Part shown: positions 23,644-30,953 of the stretch, piece by piece
Numbering within the stretch: the first letter of the stretch is position 1
How the letters are laid out: each line of letters begins with the position of its first letter
NCBI GenBank assembly: GCA_002441345.1
Contig: DJVU01000015.1
Location: forward strand, 1 to 30,953
DNA: 30,953 nt
From: Bacteroidales bacterium UBA6248
GTDB taxonomy: Bacteria > Bacteroidota > Bacteroidia > Bacteroidales > Lentimicrobiaceae
Direction of reading: 5' to 3'
Notes under the pieces: generated by a model
Database searches by the model: none
The model's input: only the letters and a program-made list of their open reading frames with translations
Told to the model about the DNA's origin: nothing
Position numbers and translations under genes: made by a program

Positions 23644-25890
23644 ATGCGATTAAGCAGTGTATTTTTTCTCTCTTTTCTGATGTTTTTTCTGACTGACAGC
23701 GGCAGCATCCGGGCACAGGAATCGTTCGGTTTTGTGATGTGGGACAATCTGCCTCTTCATATGAACGGGCAAACTTTACTTAACCCATGGGCCGGAGGAA
23801 TAAATAATGCTCAGTTCGGACGGATAGACCTGAACGGCGACGGTCTGAGGGATCTGATAGTATTCGACAGACATGGAAACCGGCTGATGCCGTTTTTGTT
23901 TGAACGAAGCGGAAGCGAATGGCATTACGTTTATGCCCCCGTTTACCGGCGCTTTTTTCCGCCGTTAAGTCATTGGTTTCAGTTGCTCGACTATAACGGC
24001 GACGGTAAGACCGATCTTTTTACCTACACGCCCGGGGGAATTATGGTGTATCGCAACGAGGGCGACGATGTTCCCGGTTTCCGGCAGGTAACCCATCCGT
24101 ACATTACCTCCCTTCAGGGAAACATTTATACAAATCTGCTGGTGACGTACGTGGATTATCCGGCAATTGCTGACCTCGACGGGGATGGAGATATGGATAT
24201 TCTGACGTTTTGGGGATTGGGCTCATTCGTTGAATTTCACCGGAATATGTCTGTCGAGACTTACGGATCTCCCGATTCACTGATCTTCGAAAAAGTTTCC
24301 AACTGCTGGGGCCGCTTTGCAGAAAACCCCGAGTCAAACACAATTTATCTTGATACCTGTTCCGGTAAAACCGTAAAAAGCTCGTTCAACGATACCCCGA
24401 AGCATACCGGCTCCACCTTTTGTCTGCTCGATATCAACGGAGATCAGCTGCTCGATCTTTTGCTCGGAGATGTGGATTATCCCGACTTTGCAGCTCTGAT
24501 CAACGGTGGCAGCAATAACGCAAATGCCGTTATAACTGCCCAGCTGCCGGCTTATCCTGTGCAGGATGCTGCGTACATGTGGTCGTTTCCCCTGGCATGG
24601 GTTTCGGATATTGATAACTCAGGCCGGGATGAGTTGCTGGTATCTCCCTTCGACCCCAGCCTAGTTAAGTCAGAAGGCAGCAATAGCGTCTGGCTCTACC
24701 GAAATGTATCGGCTTCCGGCGCTCCTGAATTTGTGCTTGAGCACCGGGACTTTCTTCAGAATACCATGGTGGATCTGGGTCTGGGTGCGCATCCGGTATT
24801 TGCCGATATAAACGGCGATGGCCTTACGGATATGATAGCTGGAAACTATGGCTTGTTCGATACCTGTATCGTGAATGATTACGGGCAGCTGAAGTGCTAT
24901 TTCTACAGCCGTCTGGCTTTGTTTCTCAACAGGGGATCAGCTCTGCAGCCCTCCTTTGAGCTTTATGATGATGATTTTGCTGATGTTTCAGCCTTGCAGA
25001 TACAGGGTGCATATCCTGCCTTTCTGGATCTCGACGGGGATGGCGATACCGATATGGTTTTGGGCAGCGACGACGGAACCCTGAGGCTGTTTATCAATCT
25101 GGCTGGAGAGGGGAATATGCCTGTTTTTGCGGCTCCCGAACCTGATGCATTTGGTATCGATGCCGGAACATACAGTACACCTGTGTTTTTCGACGCGGAT
25201 GCCGATGGTTTAAGCGATCTTGTAATAGGGAATGCTGCTGGAAAACTTTGGTATTACCGGAATACAGGCACTGTCCATACTCCTGAATTTCAGCTTGTCA
25301 GCGATTTCTGGGGAGGGGTTAATGTTACCGATCCCATGGTTTCGTATACCGGTCATGCAGTGCCTTCGTTTATTCGCTCACCGGATGGTACACAGCTTCT
25401 GCTTGTGGGTTCGGAATCGGGGCTGATGTCGCTTTACGGAGGTGTTTCGGCCGATGCCGGATCTCAGTTTACCCTTTTAGCCAGGCATTTTATGTATATC
25501 AGTGAAGGCATTCGCACATCACCGGCTGTTACTGATCTAAACAACGACGGTTATCCCGATCTGGCCGTGGGGAATTATACGGGTGGTATTACCTTATTCA
25601 GAGGAACAGCGCCGGGTCCGGAGGGGATTGCCGGTGATCCTGATGCGAATGACCCATTCCGGATATTTCCAAATCCTGCATCCGAAACGCTTACCGTTTT
25701 ATTCTCCAGGCCGGTAGGCATTACAGTGAGGGTGTTTGACCTGAGCGGCAGGATTATAAAAGCAATTCCTGCCGCAGGTTCCGCTTCCGTAACAATCGGA
25801 GTAGGAGACCTTTCGGCAGGAATTTATATACTATCCGTCAGCAGCCAGGAAAGGCAGACATTCAGGAAAAAGTTTTCAGTTATTCGATAA
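23644..25890 (+). CDS. FG-GAP/VCBS repeat protein with T9SS sorting domain
   Basis: 748 residues. Signal peptide 1-25 (MRLSSVFF to SIRAQ). The body is a beta-propeller-like series of FG-GAP/VCBS repeats carrying nine calcium-loop motifs of the form DxNxDGxxD: DLNGDGLRD, DYNGDGKTD, DLDGDGDMD, DINGDQLLD, DIDNSGRDE, DINGDGLTD, DLDGDGDTD, DADADGLSD and DLNNDGYPD. Two (the fourth and fifth) depart from the motif. The C-terminal 80 residues form a type A sorting domain (IFPNPASETLTVLF, VRVFDLSGRIIKAI, LSAGIYILSV, KKFSVIR), so it is exported by Sec and then carried to the cell surface by T9SS. FG-GAP surface proteins often bind other proteins or sugars, but the partner is unknown. The last 11 bases overlap the convergent protease gene. 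Confidence 0.93.
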   Translation: MRLSSVFFLSFLMFFLTDSGSIRAQESFGFVMWDNLPLHMNGQTLLNPWAGGINNAQFGRIDLNGDGLRDLIVFDRHGNRLMPFLFERSGSEWHYVYAPVYRRFFPPLSHWFQLLDYNGDGKTDLFTYTPGGIMVYRNEGDDVPGFRQVTHPYITSLQGNIYTNLLVTYVDYPAIADLDGDGDMDILTFWGLGSFVEFHRNMSVETYGSPDSLIFEKVSNCWGRFAENPESNTIYLDTCSGKTVKSSFNDTPKHTGSTFCLLDINGDQLLDLLLGDVDYPDFAALINGGSNNANAVITAQLPAYPVQDAAYMWSFPLAWVSDIDNSGRDELLVSPFDPSLVKSEGSNSVWLYRNVSASGAPEFVLEHRDFLQNTMVDLGLGAHPVFADINGDGLTDMIAGNYGLFDTCIVNDYGQLKCYFYSRLALFLNRGSALQPSFELYDDDFADVSALQIQGAYPAFLDLDGDGDTDMVLGSDDGTLRLFINLAGEGNMPVFAAPEPDAFGIDAGTYSTPVFFDADADGLSDLVIGNAAGKLWYYRNTGTVHTPEFQLVSDFWGGVNVTDPMVSYTGHAVPSFIRSPDGTQLLLVGSESGLMSLYGGVSADAGSQFTLLARHFMYISEGIRTSPAVTDLNNDGYPDLAVGNYTGGITLFRGTAPGPEGIAGDPDANDPFRIFPNPASETLTVLFSRPVGITVRVFDLSGRIIKAIPAAGSASVTIGVGDLSAGIYILSVSSQERQTFRKKFSVIR

Positions 25891-26344
25891 CAGCATTTTT
25901 CGGGGGTTCGGCAGGCTCCTCCAGATTGTCGATGATCAGCTCTCTGGTTTCAAAGTTCAGGGTTGCCCTGCAATGACGAAGCAGGTCGCAGCCAAGCAGT
26001 CCGTCAACCTGAGGATTTCCCATTCCCCGGAAGGTACGGTTCAGCTGGCTGAGGTCAACGGCAGCGATGGTGTAATCCTTAATGACCACCGATCCTATTT
26101 CCATGCTTTCGATGTTTGCGATGTAGCTGTATATACTTGTAGCACCGGGAGCCAGGTTTTTCCTGGGGTTGCGTTTAAGTTCGGTTTGTTTGACAAACTT
26201 CTGCATATGGTCGGTATCGAGAACGGTTTTGGGCGCTCCGGTATCAACCATCATCAGTGCAGGTTTGCCGTTAATGATAACCCTGGCCAGAAGATTGTAT
26301 CCTCCGGTTTCGAAGTTAAGCTGAATTAACTTTAAAGATGTCAT
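25880..26344 (-). CDS. retropepsin-like aspartic protease
   Basis: 154 residues. A clan AA, single-domain aspartic protease: LLARVIINGKPALMMVDTGA has the catalytic Asp-Thr-Gly (D34-T35-G36), IANIESMEIGSVVIKDYTIA covers the flap and next strands, and GLLGCDLLRHCRATLNFETR is the second hydrophobic-Gly motif before the last strand. It needs a dimer to form an active site, by family knowledge. There is no signal peptide or membrane segment, so it should act in the cytoplasm. Its substrate is unknown. Its stop overlaps the convergent FG-GAP gene by 11 bases. It lies 58 bases after the LOG gene, and no clear promoter fits the gap, so it may depend on some read-through. It is intact, in contrast to the retropepsin-fold domain at 17112-17462. 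Confidence 0.85.
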   Translation of the reverse strand: MTSLKLIQLNFETGGYNLLARVIINGKPALMMVDTGAPKTVLDTDHMQKFVKQTELKRNPRKNLAPGATSIYSYIANIESMEIGSVVIKDYTIAAVDLSQLNRTFRGMGNPQVDGLLGCDLLRHCRATLNFETRELIIDNLEEPAEPPKNAVIE

Positions 26345-26374
26345 GTCGTAAGGGTTTAACGTTTGTATGATGTG

Positions 26375-26405
26375 AAAAATGAGACCCGATTCCCGGCAAG
26401 TCTCA
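26375..26405 (-). terminator. terminator of the LOG-family gene
   Basis: Minus strand: TGAGAC (26405-26400) and GTCTCA (26385-26380) close a stem with an inner CCG/CGG pairing, then TTTTT (26379-26375). The stop codon TGA is the first part of the stem. Confidence 0.6.
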
Positions 26406-27122
26406 GAAGTTAGGTTTGAGTGCGTACTTGTTGTAATATTCCTCGATTATGGCAGCAGCTTCCTCGGCTGTATCAACCATTGTAAAAATATTAAGATCTG
26501 CCGGACTGATGTTCAGTTCGGCCAGCATGCGGTGTTGAATCCAGTCGATCAGGCCCTTCCAGTATTCGGTTGAAACCAGAATAATGGGGAATCTTACGGT
26601 TTTGTGTGTCTGGATCAGGGTAATTGCCTCAAAAAGTTCATCGAGTGTGCCGAAGCCACCGGGTAGTACAATATAGCCCTGGGAATATTTCATGAACATC
26701 ACCTTTCTAACAAAAAAGTAGTCGAAGGTTATGAGTTTGTCGGGGTCGATAAACGGATTGGAGCTTTGCTCAAACGGAAGTTCAATATTTAGTCCTACCG
26801 ATCTGCCACCTCCAAAATGTGCACCTTTGTTGGCAGCTTCCATAATACCCGGACCGCCTCCCGAGATTATTCCAAATCCTTTTTTTGTCAGCAGATAGGC
26901 AACTTCTTCTGCCAGTTTGTAGTATTTGTGAGTGCTTTTAGTACGTGCGGATCCGAATATAGTAACACACGGTCCTATACGTGCCATTTTCTCGAATCCA
27001 TCCACCAGTTCAGCCATTATTTTAAAAACAGCCCAGGAGTCGCTGGTCATGATCTCGTTCCAGCTCTTTGGAGTTATCGCTTCCCTGATCTTTTCCTCTT
27101 CATCAAAACTTTCCGAATACAT
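26403..27122 (-). CDS. LOG family protein (TIGR00730), nucleotide phosphoribohydrolase
   Basis: 239 residues. A Rossmann-fold protein with the two family motifs GGGPGIMEAANKGA (about 86-99) and PGGFGTLDELFEA (about 153-165). Members remove the base from nucleoside 5'-monophosphates, for example AMP to adenine and ribose 5-phosphate, and plant LOG enzymes release active cytokinin this way. Motif residues that bind the substrate and the catalytic Glu are present. The N-terminal extension (residues 1-50) is usual for the longer bacterial form. It starts at the ATG at 27122 with its own promoter upstream. Its natural substrate in this organism is not shown by sequence. Confidence 0.92.
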   Translation of the reverse strand: MYSESFDEEEKIREAITPKSWNEIMTSDSWAVFKIMAELVDGFEKMARIGPCVTIFGSARTKSTHKYYKLAEEVAYLLTKKGFGIISGGGPGIMEAANKGAHFGGGRSVGLNIELPFEQSSNPFIDPDKLITFDYFFVRKVMFMKYSQGYIVLPGGFGTLDELFEAITLIQTHKTVRFPIILVSTEYWKGLIDWIQHRMLAELNISPADLNIFTMVDTAEEAAAIIEEYYNKYALKPNF

Positions 27123-27175
27123 AGTACAGTTCAGTGTGATTTATTAATAGCAAATTAATTTTTTTTAAGAGGGTG

Positions 27176-27208
27176 TAAATATAATGCTATCCCTGCAGAA
27201 TATCAAAA
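27176..27208 (-). promoter_or_regulatory. promoter of the LOG-family gene
   Basis: Minus strand: TTTTG (27208-27204), 20 bases, then TATATTTA (27183-27176), one mismatch. A start near 27169 gives a leader of about 47 bases. It lies just after uvrA, so this gene is not bound to uvrA expression. Confidence 0.5.
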
Positions 27209-27236
27209 TAAATCAAAGTTTGTTTTATATGGCTTT

Positions 27237-30113
27237 TTAAGACCTATACAGCTCGTCTTTCAAATACCTTCCGGTAATGCTGTTTTCGTTAAGCATGATT
27301 TCTTCAGGTGTGCCGGAAGCAACAATCCGGCCGCCTTTTTTTCCGCCTTCAGGTCCAAGGTCAATAATGTGGTCGGCAACTTTTATTACTTCCATGTTGT
27401 GCTCAATCACCAATACGGTATTGCCCCGGTCGACCAGTCTGTTCAAAACCCCAAGCAGTACATTTACATCCTCAAAATGGAGTCCGGTTGTGGGTTCGTC
27501 GAGGATATAAATGGTTTTTCCCGTGTCTTTTTTCGATAGCTCCGTAGCCAGTTTCACCCGCTGAGCCTCGCCGCCTGAAAGGGTGGTAGACTGCTGCCCC
27601 AGGGTTATGTATCCCAGACCCACTTCTTTAAGTGTCCGGATTTTTTGCAGGATGTGGGGGATGTTTTCAAAGAACTCAACGGCCTGATTAATGGTAAGAT
27701 TCAGCACATCGTTGATGGATTTGCCTTTGTATCTTACTTCCAGGGTTTCACGGTTGTACCGTTTTCCACCGCAGGTTTCGCAGGGGACCTGAACATCCGG
27801 CAGGAAATTCATTTCAATTAGCCGGAGTCCGGCACCTTTACATGTCTCACAGCGCCCGCCTTTTACGTTGAACGAAAACCGCCCCGCCTGATATCCTCTG
27901 ATTTTTGACTCGGGCAAGGAGGCAAACAGTTTTCGTATTTCATCAAAAACTCCGGTATAGGTTGCTGGATTTGATCTGGGTGTCCGTCCTATGGGCGACT
28001 GATCGATTTCAATTACCTTGTCGAGATGCTCCAGGCCGAGAATCTTTTTGTATTCGAGCGGATTCTTGTCGGACTTGTAAAAGTGCTGACTCAGCACCGG
28101 ATAAAGGGTTTCATTTATAAGGGTCGATTTTCCGCTTCCCGATACCCCGGTAACACAGACAAAAAGTCCCAGCGGCAGATGCAGGTCAACGCTCTTCAGG
28201 TTGTTGCCCGAAGCTCCCAGGATCGAAATATGCTTTCCGTTGCTCTTTCTGCGGATTCCGGGGACAGGTATCTTTTTTCTTCCGTTCAGGTAACAACAGG
28301 TTATTGAATTGCACTGAAGCATCTCTTCCGGGGTTCCCGTTGCGACGATCTTACCGCCGTGCCGGCCGGCCCCAGGACCAATATCCACGATAAAATCCGA
28401 CGACAGTATCATGTCCTTGTCATGCTCCACAACTATTACGGAATTGCCGATGTCGCGAAGATCCTGAAGTGCTTTTATCAAACGCTGGTTGTCGCGCTGA
28501 TGCAGCCCTATGCTTGGCTCGTCGAGAATGTAGAGTACACCGACCAGCTGGGATCCGATCTGCGTTGCCAGTCGTATGCGCTGAGCCTCGCCTCCCGACA
28601 GGCTGCCTGCTGTACGGTGAAGTGTAAGATAATCCAGCCCCACATCCAGTAAAAAACGGATGCGTGTCCGTATCTCACGTATAATCTCGTGGGCAATTGT
28701 CTTTTTTCTGAGGTCGGTAAAGAGATCCTCGCGGGTAAACCAATCGTCGAGATTCGCAAGCTCCATTAAGGAAAGCTCTGCAATGGTGCTGCCGCCGATT
28801 TTAAAATTCAGCGATTCCTTTTTCAAACGACTGCCGTTACATTCCGGACAGGGCTTCAGATTCATGAAGCTACCGGCCCATTTGCGGATGCCGGCAGCAT
28901 TACTCTCAACCGACTGGTTGGTAATGTAGTTTACAAGTCCTTCAAAATTAAGTGAATAGGATGAAGTTACGCCAAGATATTCGTTCTTTACCTTCAAAAC
29001 TTCATCGGTTCCGTAAAGGATTGCATTAACGGCTATTTCTGGAATTTCTTCGATGGGAGTATCGAGGTTAAATCCGTATTTTTCACCCAGAGCTTCTATC
29101 TGTCGGAATATCCAGGTTCCCTTTGCTTCGCCCAGCGGTGCGATTCCTCCTTTTTTTATGCTTTTCCTGGCATCGGGTATAATCTTGCCCAGGTCAATTT
29201 CGGTAATGGTTCCCAGCCCGTTGCAATGCGGGCATGCGCCATAGGGAGAGTTAAAAGAGAAGGAATTGGGCTCGGGTTCGTCAAACGAAAGTCCGGTTGC
29301 GGGGTCCATAAGGTTGCGGCTGAAATACCTTCCGGATGAACCGGCCATTTCTGCCACATACAGGCTTCCTTTGCCGTGACGCAGAGCAGTTTGTACCGAT
29401 GCAGGGAGTCGTTCGGCCGAATTTCCTTTCAGGTTGATACGGTCAACAACCAGTTCGATGTCGTGTGTCTTGTAACGGTCGAGCTGCAATCCGAAGCCGA
29501 TTTCACGCAGCTCGCCATCAATACGAGCTTTCAGAAAACCTTGTCTGCGCAGCTGCTCGAACAGCTCGCGGTAATGTCCCTTCCGGCCTCTTACCAGCGG
29601 AGCAAGAATCAGCAGGTCGCGGCCGGCAAACTCTTCCCGTATTAGTTCGATGATCTGCTGCTCGGTATATCGTACCAGCGGGTTGCCCGTAACCGGGGAT
29701 ATAGCCTCCGATGCCCTGGCAAACAACAGCCTGAGAAAGTCATAGATTTCGGTTATGGTACCTACGGTTGATCTGGGGTTGCGCGATGTTGATTTCTGTT
29801 CAATAGAAATTACCGGACTAAGTCCGTTAATTTCGTCAACGTCGGGTCTTTCCAGGTTGCCAATAAAGTGCCTGGCATAAGCCGAAAAAGTCTCCATGTA
29901 CCTGCGCTGCCCTTCTGCATAAATGGTGTCGAAGGCAAGAGAGGACTTTCCGCTTCCGCTAAGTCCGGTGATTACTACCAGGCGGTTACGGGGTATTGCA
30001 ACGTCGACATTCTGAAGGTTGTGAACCCTGGCGCCGTAAACGCGCAGCTCCGGATTTGCCTGGTCTGTTGTTGCTGGTTCTGCGATGTAACTACTGACTT
30101 CCTTAATAGCCAT
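27237..30113 (-). CDS. uvrA: excinuclease ABC subunit A
   Basis: 958 residues, normal length. It is the damage-recognition ATPase of nucleotide excision repair and loads UvrB. It has two ABC modules. Module 1: Walker A GLSGSGKSS (K56) and signature LSGGEAQRIRLAT (about 505). Module 2: Walker A GVSGSGKST (about 655-663) and LSGGEAQRVKLAT (about 846), each with Walker B YILDEPSIGLH and YILDEPTTGLH. Zinc fingers: CPHCNG (about 293) with a partner CPECNG (about 421), and CETCKG (about 753) with CETCGG (about 778). The UvrB-contacting region GLSPVISIEQKSTSRNPRS is intact. It starts at the ATG at 30113, 6 bases after the upstream transglycosylase gene, which suggests cotranscription. No terminator is evident after it. 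Confidence 0.98.
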   Translation of the reverse strand: MAIKEVSSYIAEPATTDQANPELRVYGARVHNLQNVDVAIPRNRLVVITGLSGSGKSSLAFDTIYAEGQRRYMETFSAYARHFIGNLERPDVDEINGLSPVISIEQKSTSRNPRSTVGTITEIYDFLRLLFARASEAISPVTGNPLVRYTEQQIIELIREEFAGRDLLILAPLVRGRKGHYRELFEQLRRQGFLKARIDGELREIGFGLQLDRYKTHDIELVVDRINLKGNSAERLPASVQTALRHGKGSLYVAEMAGSSGRYFSRNLMDPATGLSFDEPEPNSFSFNSPYGACPHCNGLGTITEIDLGKIIPDARKSIKKGGIAPLGEAKGTWIFRQIEALGEKYGFNLDTPIEEIPEIAVNAILYGTDEVLKVKNEYLGVTSSYSLNFEGLVNYITNQSVESNAAGIRKWAGSFMNLKPCPECNGSRLKKESLNFKIGGSTIAELSLMELANLDDWFTREDLFTDLRKKTIAHEIIREIRTRIRFLLDVGLDYLTLHRTAGSLSGGEAQRIRLATQIGSQLVGVLYILDEPSIGLHQRDNQRLIKALQDLRDIGNSVIVVEHDKDMILSSDFIVDIGPGAGRHGGKIVATGTPEEMLQCNSITCCYLNGRKKIPVPGIRRKSNGKHISILGASGNNLKSVDLHLPLGLFVCVTGVSGSGKSTLINETLYPVLSQHFYKSDKNPLEYKKILGLEHLDKVIEIDQSPIGRTPRSNPATYTGVFDEIRKLFASLPESKIRGYQAGRFSFNVKGGRCETCKGAGLRLIEMNFLPDVQVPCETCGGKRYNRETLEVRYKGKSINDVLNLTINQAVEFFENIPHILQKIRTLKEVGLGYITLGQQSTTLSGGEAQRVKLATELSKKDTGKTIYILDEPTTGLHFEDVNVLLGVLNRLVDRGNTVLVIEHNMEVIKVADHIIDLGPEGGKKGGRIVASGTPEEIMLNENSITGRYLKDELYRS

Positions 30114-30119
30114 GCTGTA

Positions 30120-30953
30120 TTAGTTCTCTTTCGGGAGGGAGGGCCGGCGGTCGTTGAAGATCGCATCCCCGTCTTTTATCCCGCGGTTCAGCTTTTGTAC
30201 TGAAGTATACCCTTTTTCCGGCAGTTCGATGCTGTAACTCTTTCCCTTTGCGACGGTAAGCTGGTCGGTTCTTAGCCAGGGATTGAATTCTTTAAGAATT
30301 TTATAATTCACCTCGTTCCGGGCTGCAAAGTTAATCAGATCCGCAATACTGGTGTCAACGCTCAGCGTATAGGTGGGAACCGGCGGGTACAGATCGCGGT
30401 TTCGCAGGAAAAAGCCGTAAGAAGTTGGATTTTCATAGATGAGTTTAAGCGCCAGGATCCGGTATATGTACCTCGAGGTCTCCTGATTCAGGTAGAGATT
30501 GTAAAAGTCGACAGCCGACTGCCGCTCCTTCTCGCGCGAGATGCGTCCCATGCCTGCATTGTAGGAAGCAGCGGCAAGGGCCCAGTTTCCATACTGACTG
30601 TAAGCGCTTTTCAGATACCGGCAGGCCGCTTCCGTCGCTTTTTGTGCATGATATCGTTCATCCACCTGATCGGTGACTTCCAGGCCAAACTGTCGGGCGG
30701 TTTTGTCGAGAAACTGCCAGAAACCGGCAGCATTCGAGGGTGAAACAACATTCATAAGCCCGCTTTCTATTAATGCCAGGTATTTGAAGTCGTCGGGTAC
30801 GCCGTTTTCAAGGAGAACTTTTTCCATCATCGGGAAAAAGCGGGCGGCCCGCTTCAGCATAAGAATGGTGTTTGAATGCCAGTACGTATTTACCAGCAGC
30901 TCCCGGTCGAGGGATTCCCGAACAAAATACTGGTCGAGGGGTACTTCTTCTCC
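30120..30953 (-). CDS. lytic transglycosylase, MltD-like (N-terminus outside window)
   Basis: The frame stays open to the right edge: 30953-30861 adds 31 codons, including EEVPLDQYFVRES, before the first internal Met at 30860, so the gene is cut by the window edge. It is a periplasmic or outer-membrane-associated muramidase-like enzyme that cleaves glycan strands to 1,6-anhydro products. The SLT domain has the catalytic Glu in LALIESGLMN, then SPSNAAGFWQF, and ALAAASYNAGMGRIS, all typical of family 1 enzymes. The C-terminal region, with TYTLSVDTSIADLINFA and NEVNYKILKEFNPWL, looks like a LysM-type or MltD tail, though I am less sure of that. The stop codon lies 6 bases from uvrA, suggesting an operon. 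Confidence 0.9.
   Translation of the reverse strand, partial: GEEVPLDQYFVRESLDRELLVNTYWHSNTILMLKRAARFFPMMEKVLLENGVPDDFKYLALIESGLMNVVSPSNAAGFWQFLDKTARQFGLEVTDQVDERYHAQKATEAACRYLKSAYSQYGNWALAAASYNAGMGRISREKERQSAVDFYNLYLNQETSRYIYRILALKLIYENPTSYGFFLRNRDLYPPVPTYTLSVDTSIADLINFAARNEVNYKILKEFNPWLRTDQLTVAKGKSYSIELPEKGYTSVQKLNRGIKDGDAIFNDRRPSLPKEN

Noticed and set aside
1..30953. CRISPR arrays, insertion sequences, prophage or defence system
   Set aside because: No regularly spaced repeats, transposase, integrase, phage structural gene or toxin-antitoxin pair was seen on either strand.

Overview
The window looks like a chromosomal segment of a Bacteroidota (Bacteroidales-like) bacterium. Four things seen in the sequence support this: a single-chain SecD-SecF fusion, a large FG-GAP protein ending in a type IX secretion (T9SS) sorting domain, a PorE-like TPR/PD40/OmpA protein, and promoters fitting the Bacteroidota pattern (TTTG, about 19-21 bases, TAnnTTTG) with almost no Shine-Dalgarno sequences. 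It is mostly housekeeping DNA. I see no integrase, transposase, phage gene or CRISPR array.

Layout. 1-4170: a soluble orphan multi-PAS histidine kinase, then a small exported lysine-rich protein. 4475-6079: a stand-alone TfoX C-terminal-domain protein, a small lipoprotein, and a tRNA-Ser(UGA) whose 3' end and terminator are repeated as an exact 113-bp direct copy, like an attachment-site scar. 6301-8168 (minus): a lemA-TPM-TPM envelope operon. 8313-10214 (minus): htpG. 10382-12153 (minus): a PAS kinase with a cysteine cluster, then a RuvC-like RNase H-fold protein. 12428-13447 (plus): branched-chain aminotransferase. 13667-17058 (minus): pyrF, prfA and purM, each a separate gene. 17112-19595 (minus): a PorE-like envelope protein with a C-terminal retropepsin-fold domain whose active-site triplet is altered. 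19747-23388 (minus): tatA and secDF. 23644-25890 (plus): the T9SS cargo-like FG-GAP protein. 25880-30953 (minus): a true retropepsin-like protease, a LOG-family phosphoribohydrolase, uvrA, and a lytic transglycosylase cut by the window edge.

How the genes relate. Protein export and the envelope recur: tatA, secDF, the PorE-like protein, the T9SS cargo, lemA/TPM and the lytic transglycosylase. Nucleotide synthesis (pyrF, purM), translation (prfA, tRNA-Ser), stress and repair (htpG, uvrA) fill the rest. Most transcription units have a recognisable -33/-7 promoter and several end in clear hairpins, so most genes seem to be expressed separately.

Most worth a second look: (1) the PorE-like protein fused to a retropepsin fold with Asp-Arg-Asn in place of Asp-Thr-Gly; (2) the tRNA-Ser 113-bp direct repeat that breaks inside the T-loop; (3) the Cys-cluster PAS kinase; (4) the stand-alone RuvC-like and TfoX_C proteins; (5) several perfect palindromes in intergenic DNA.
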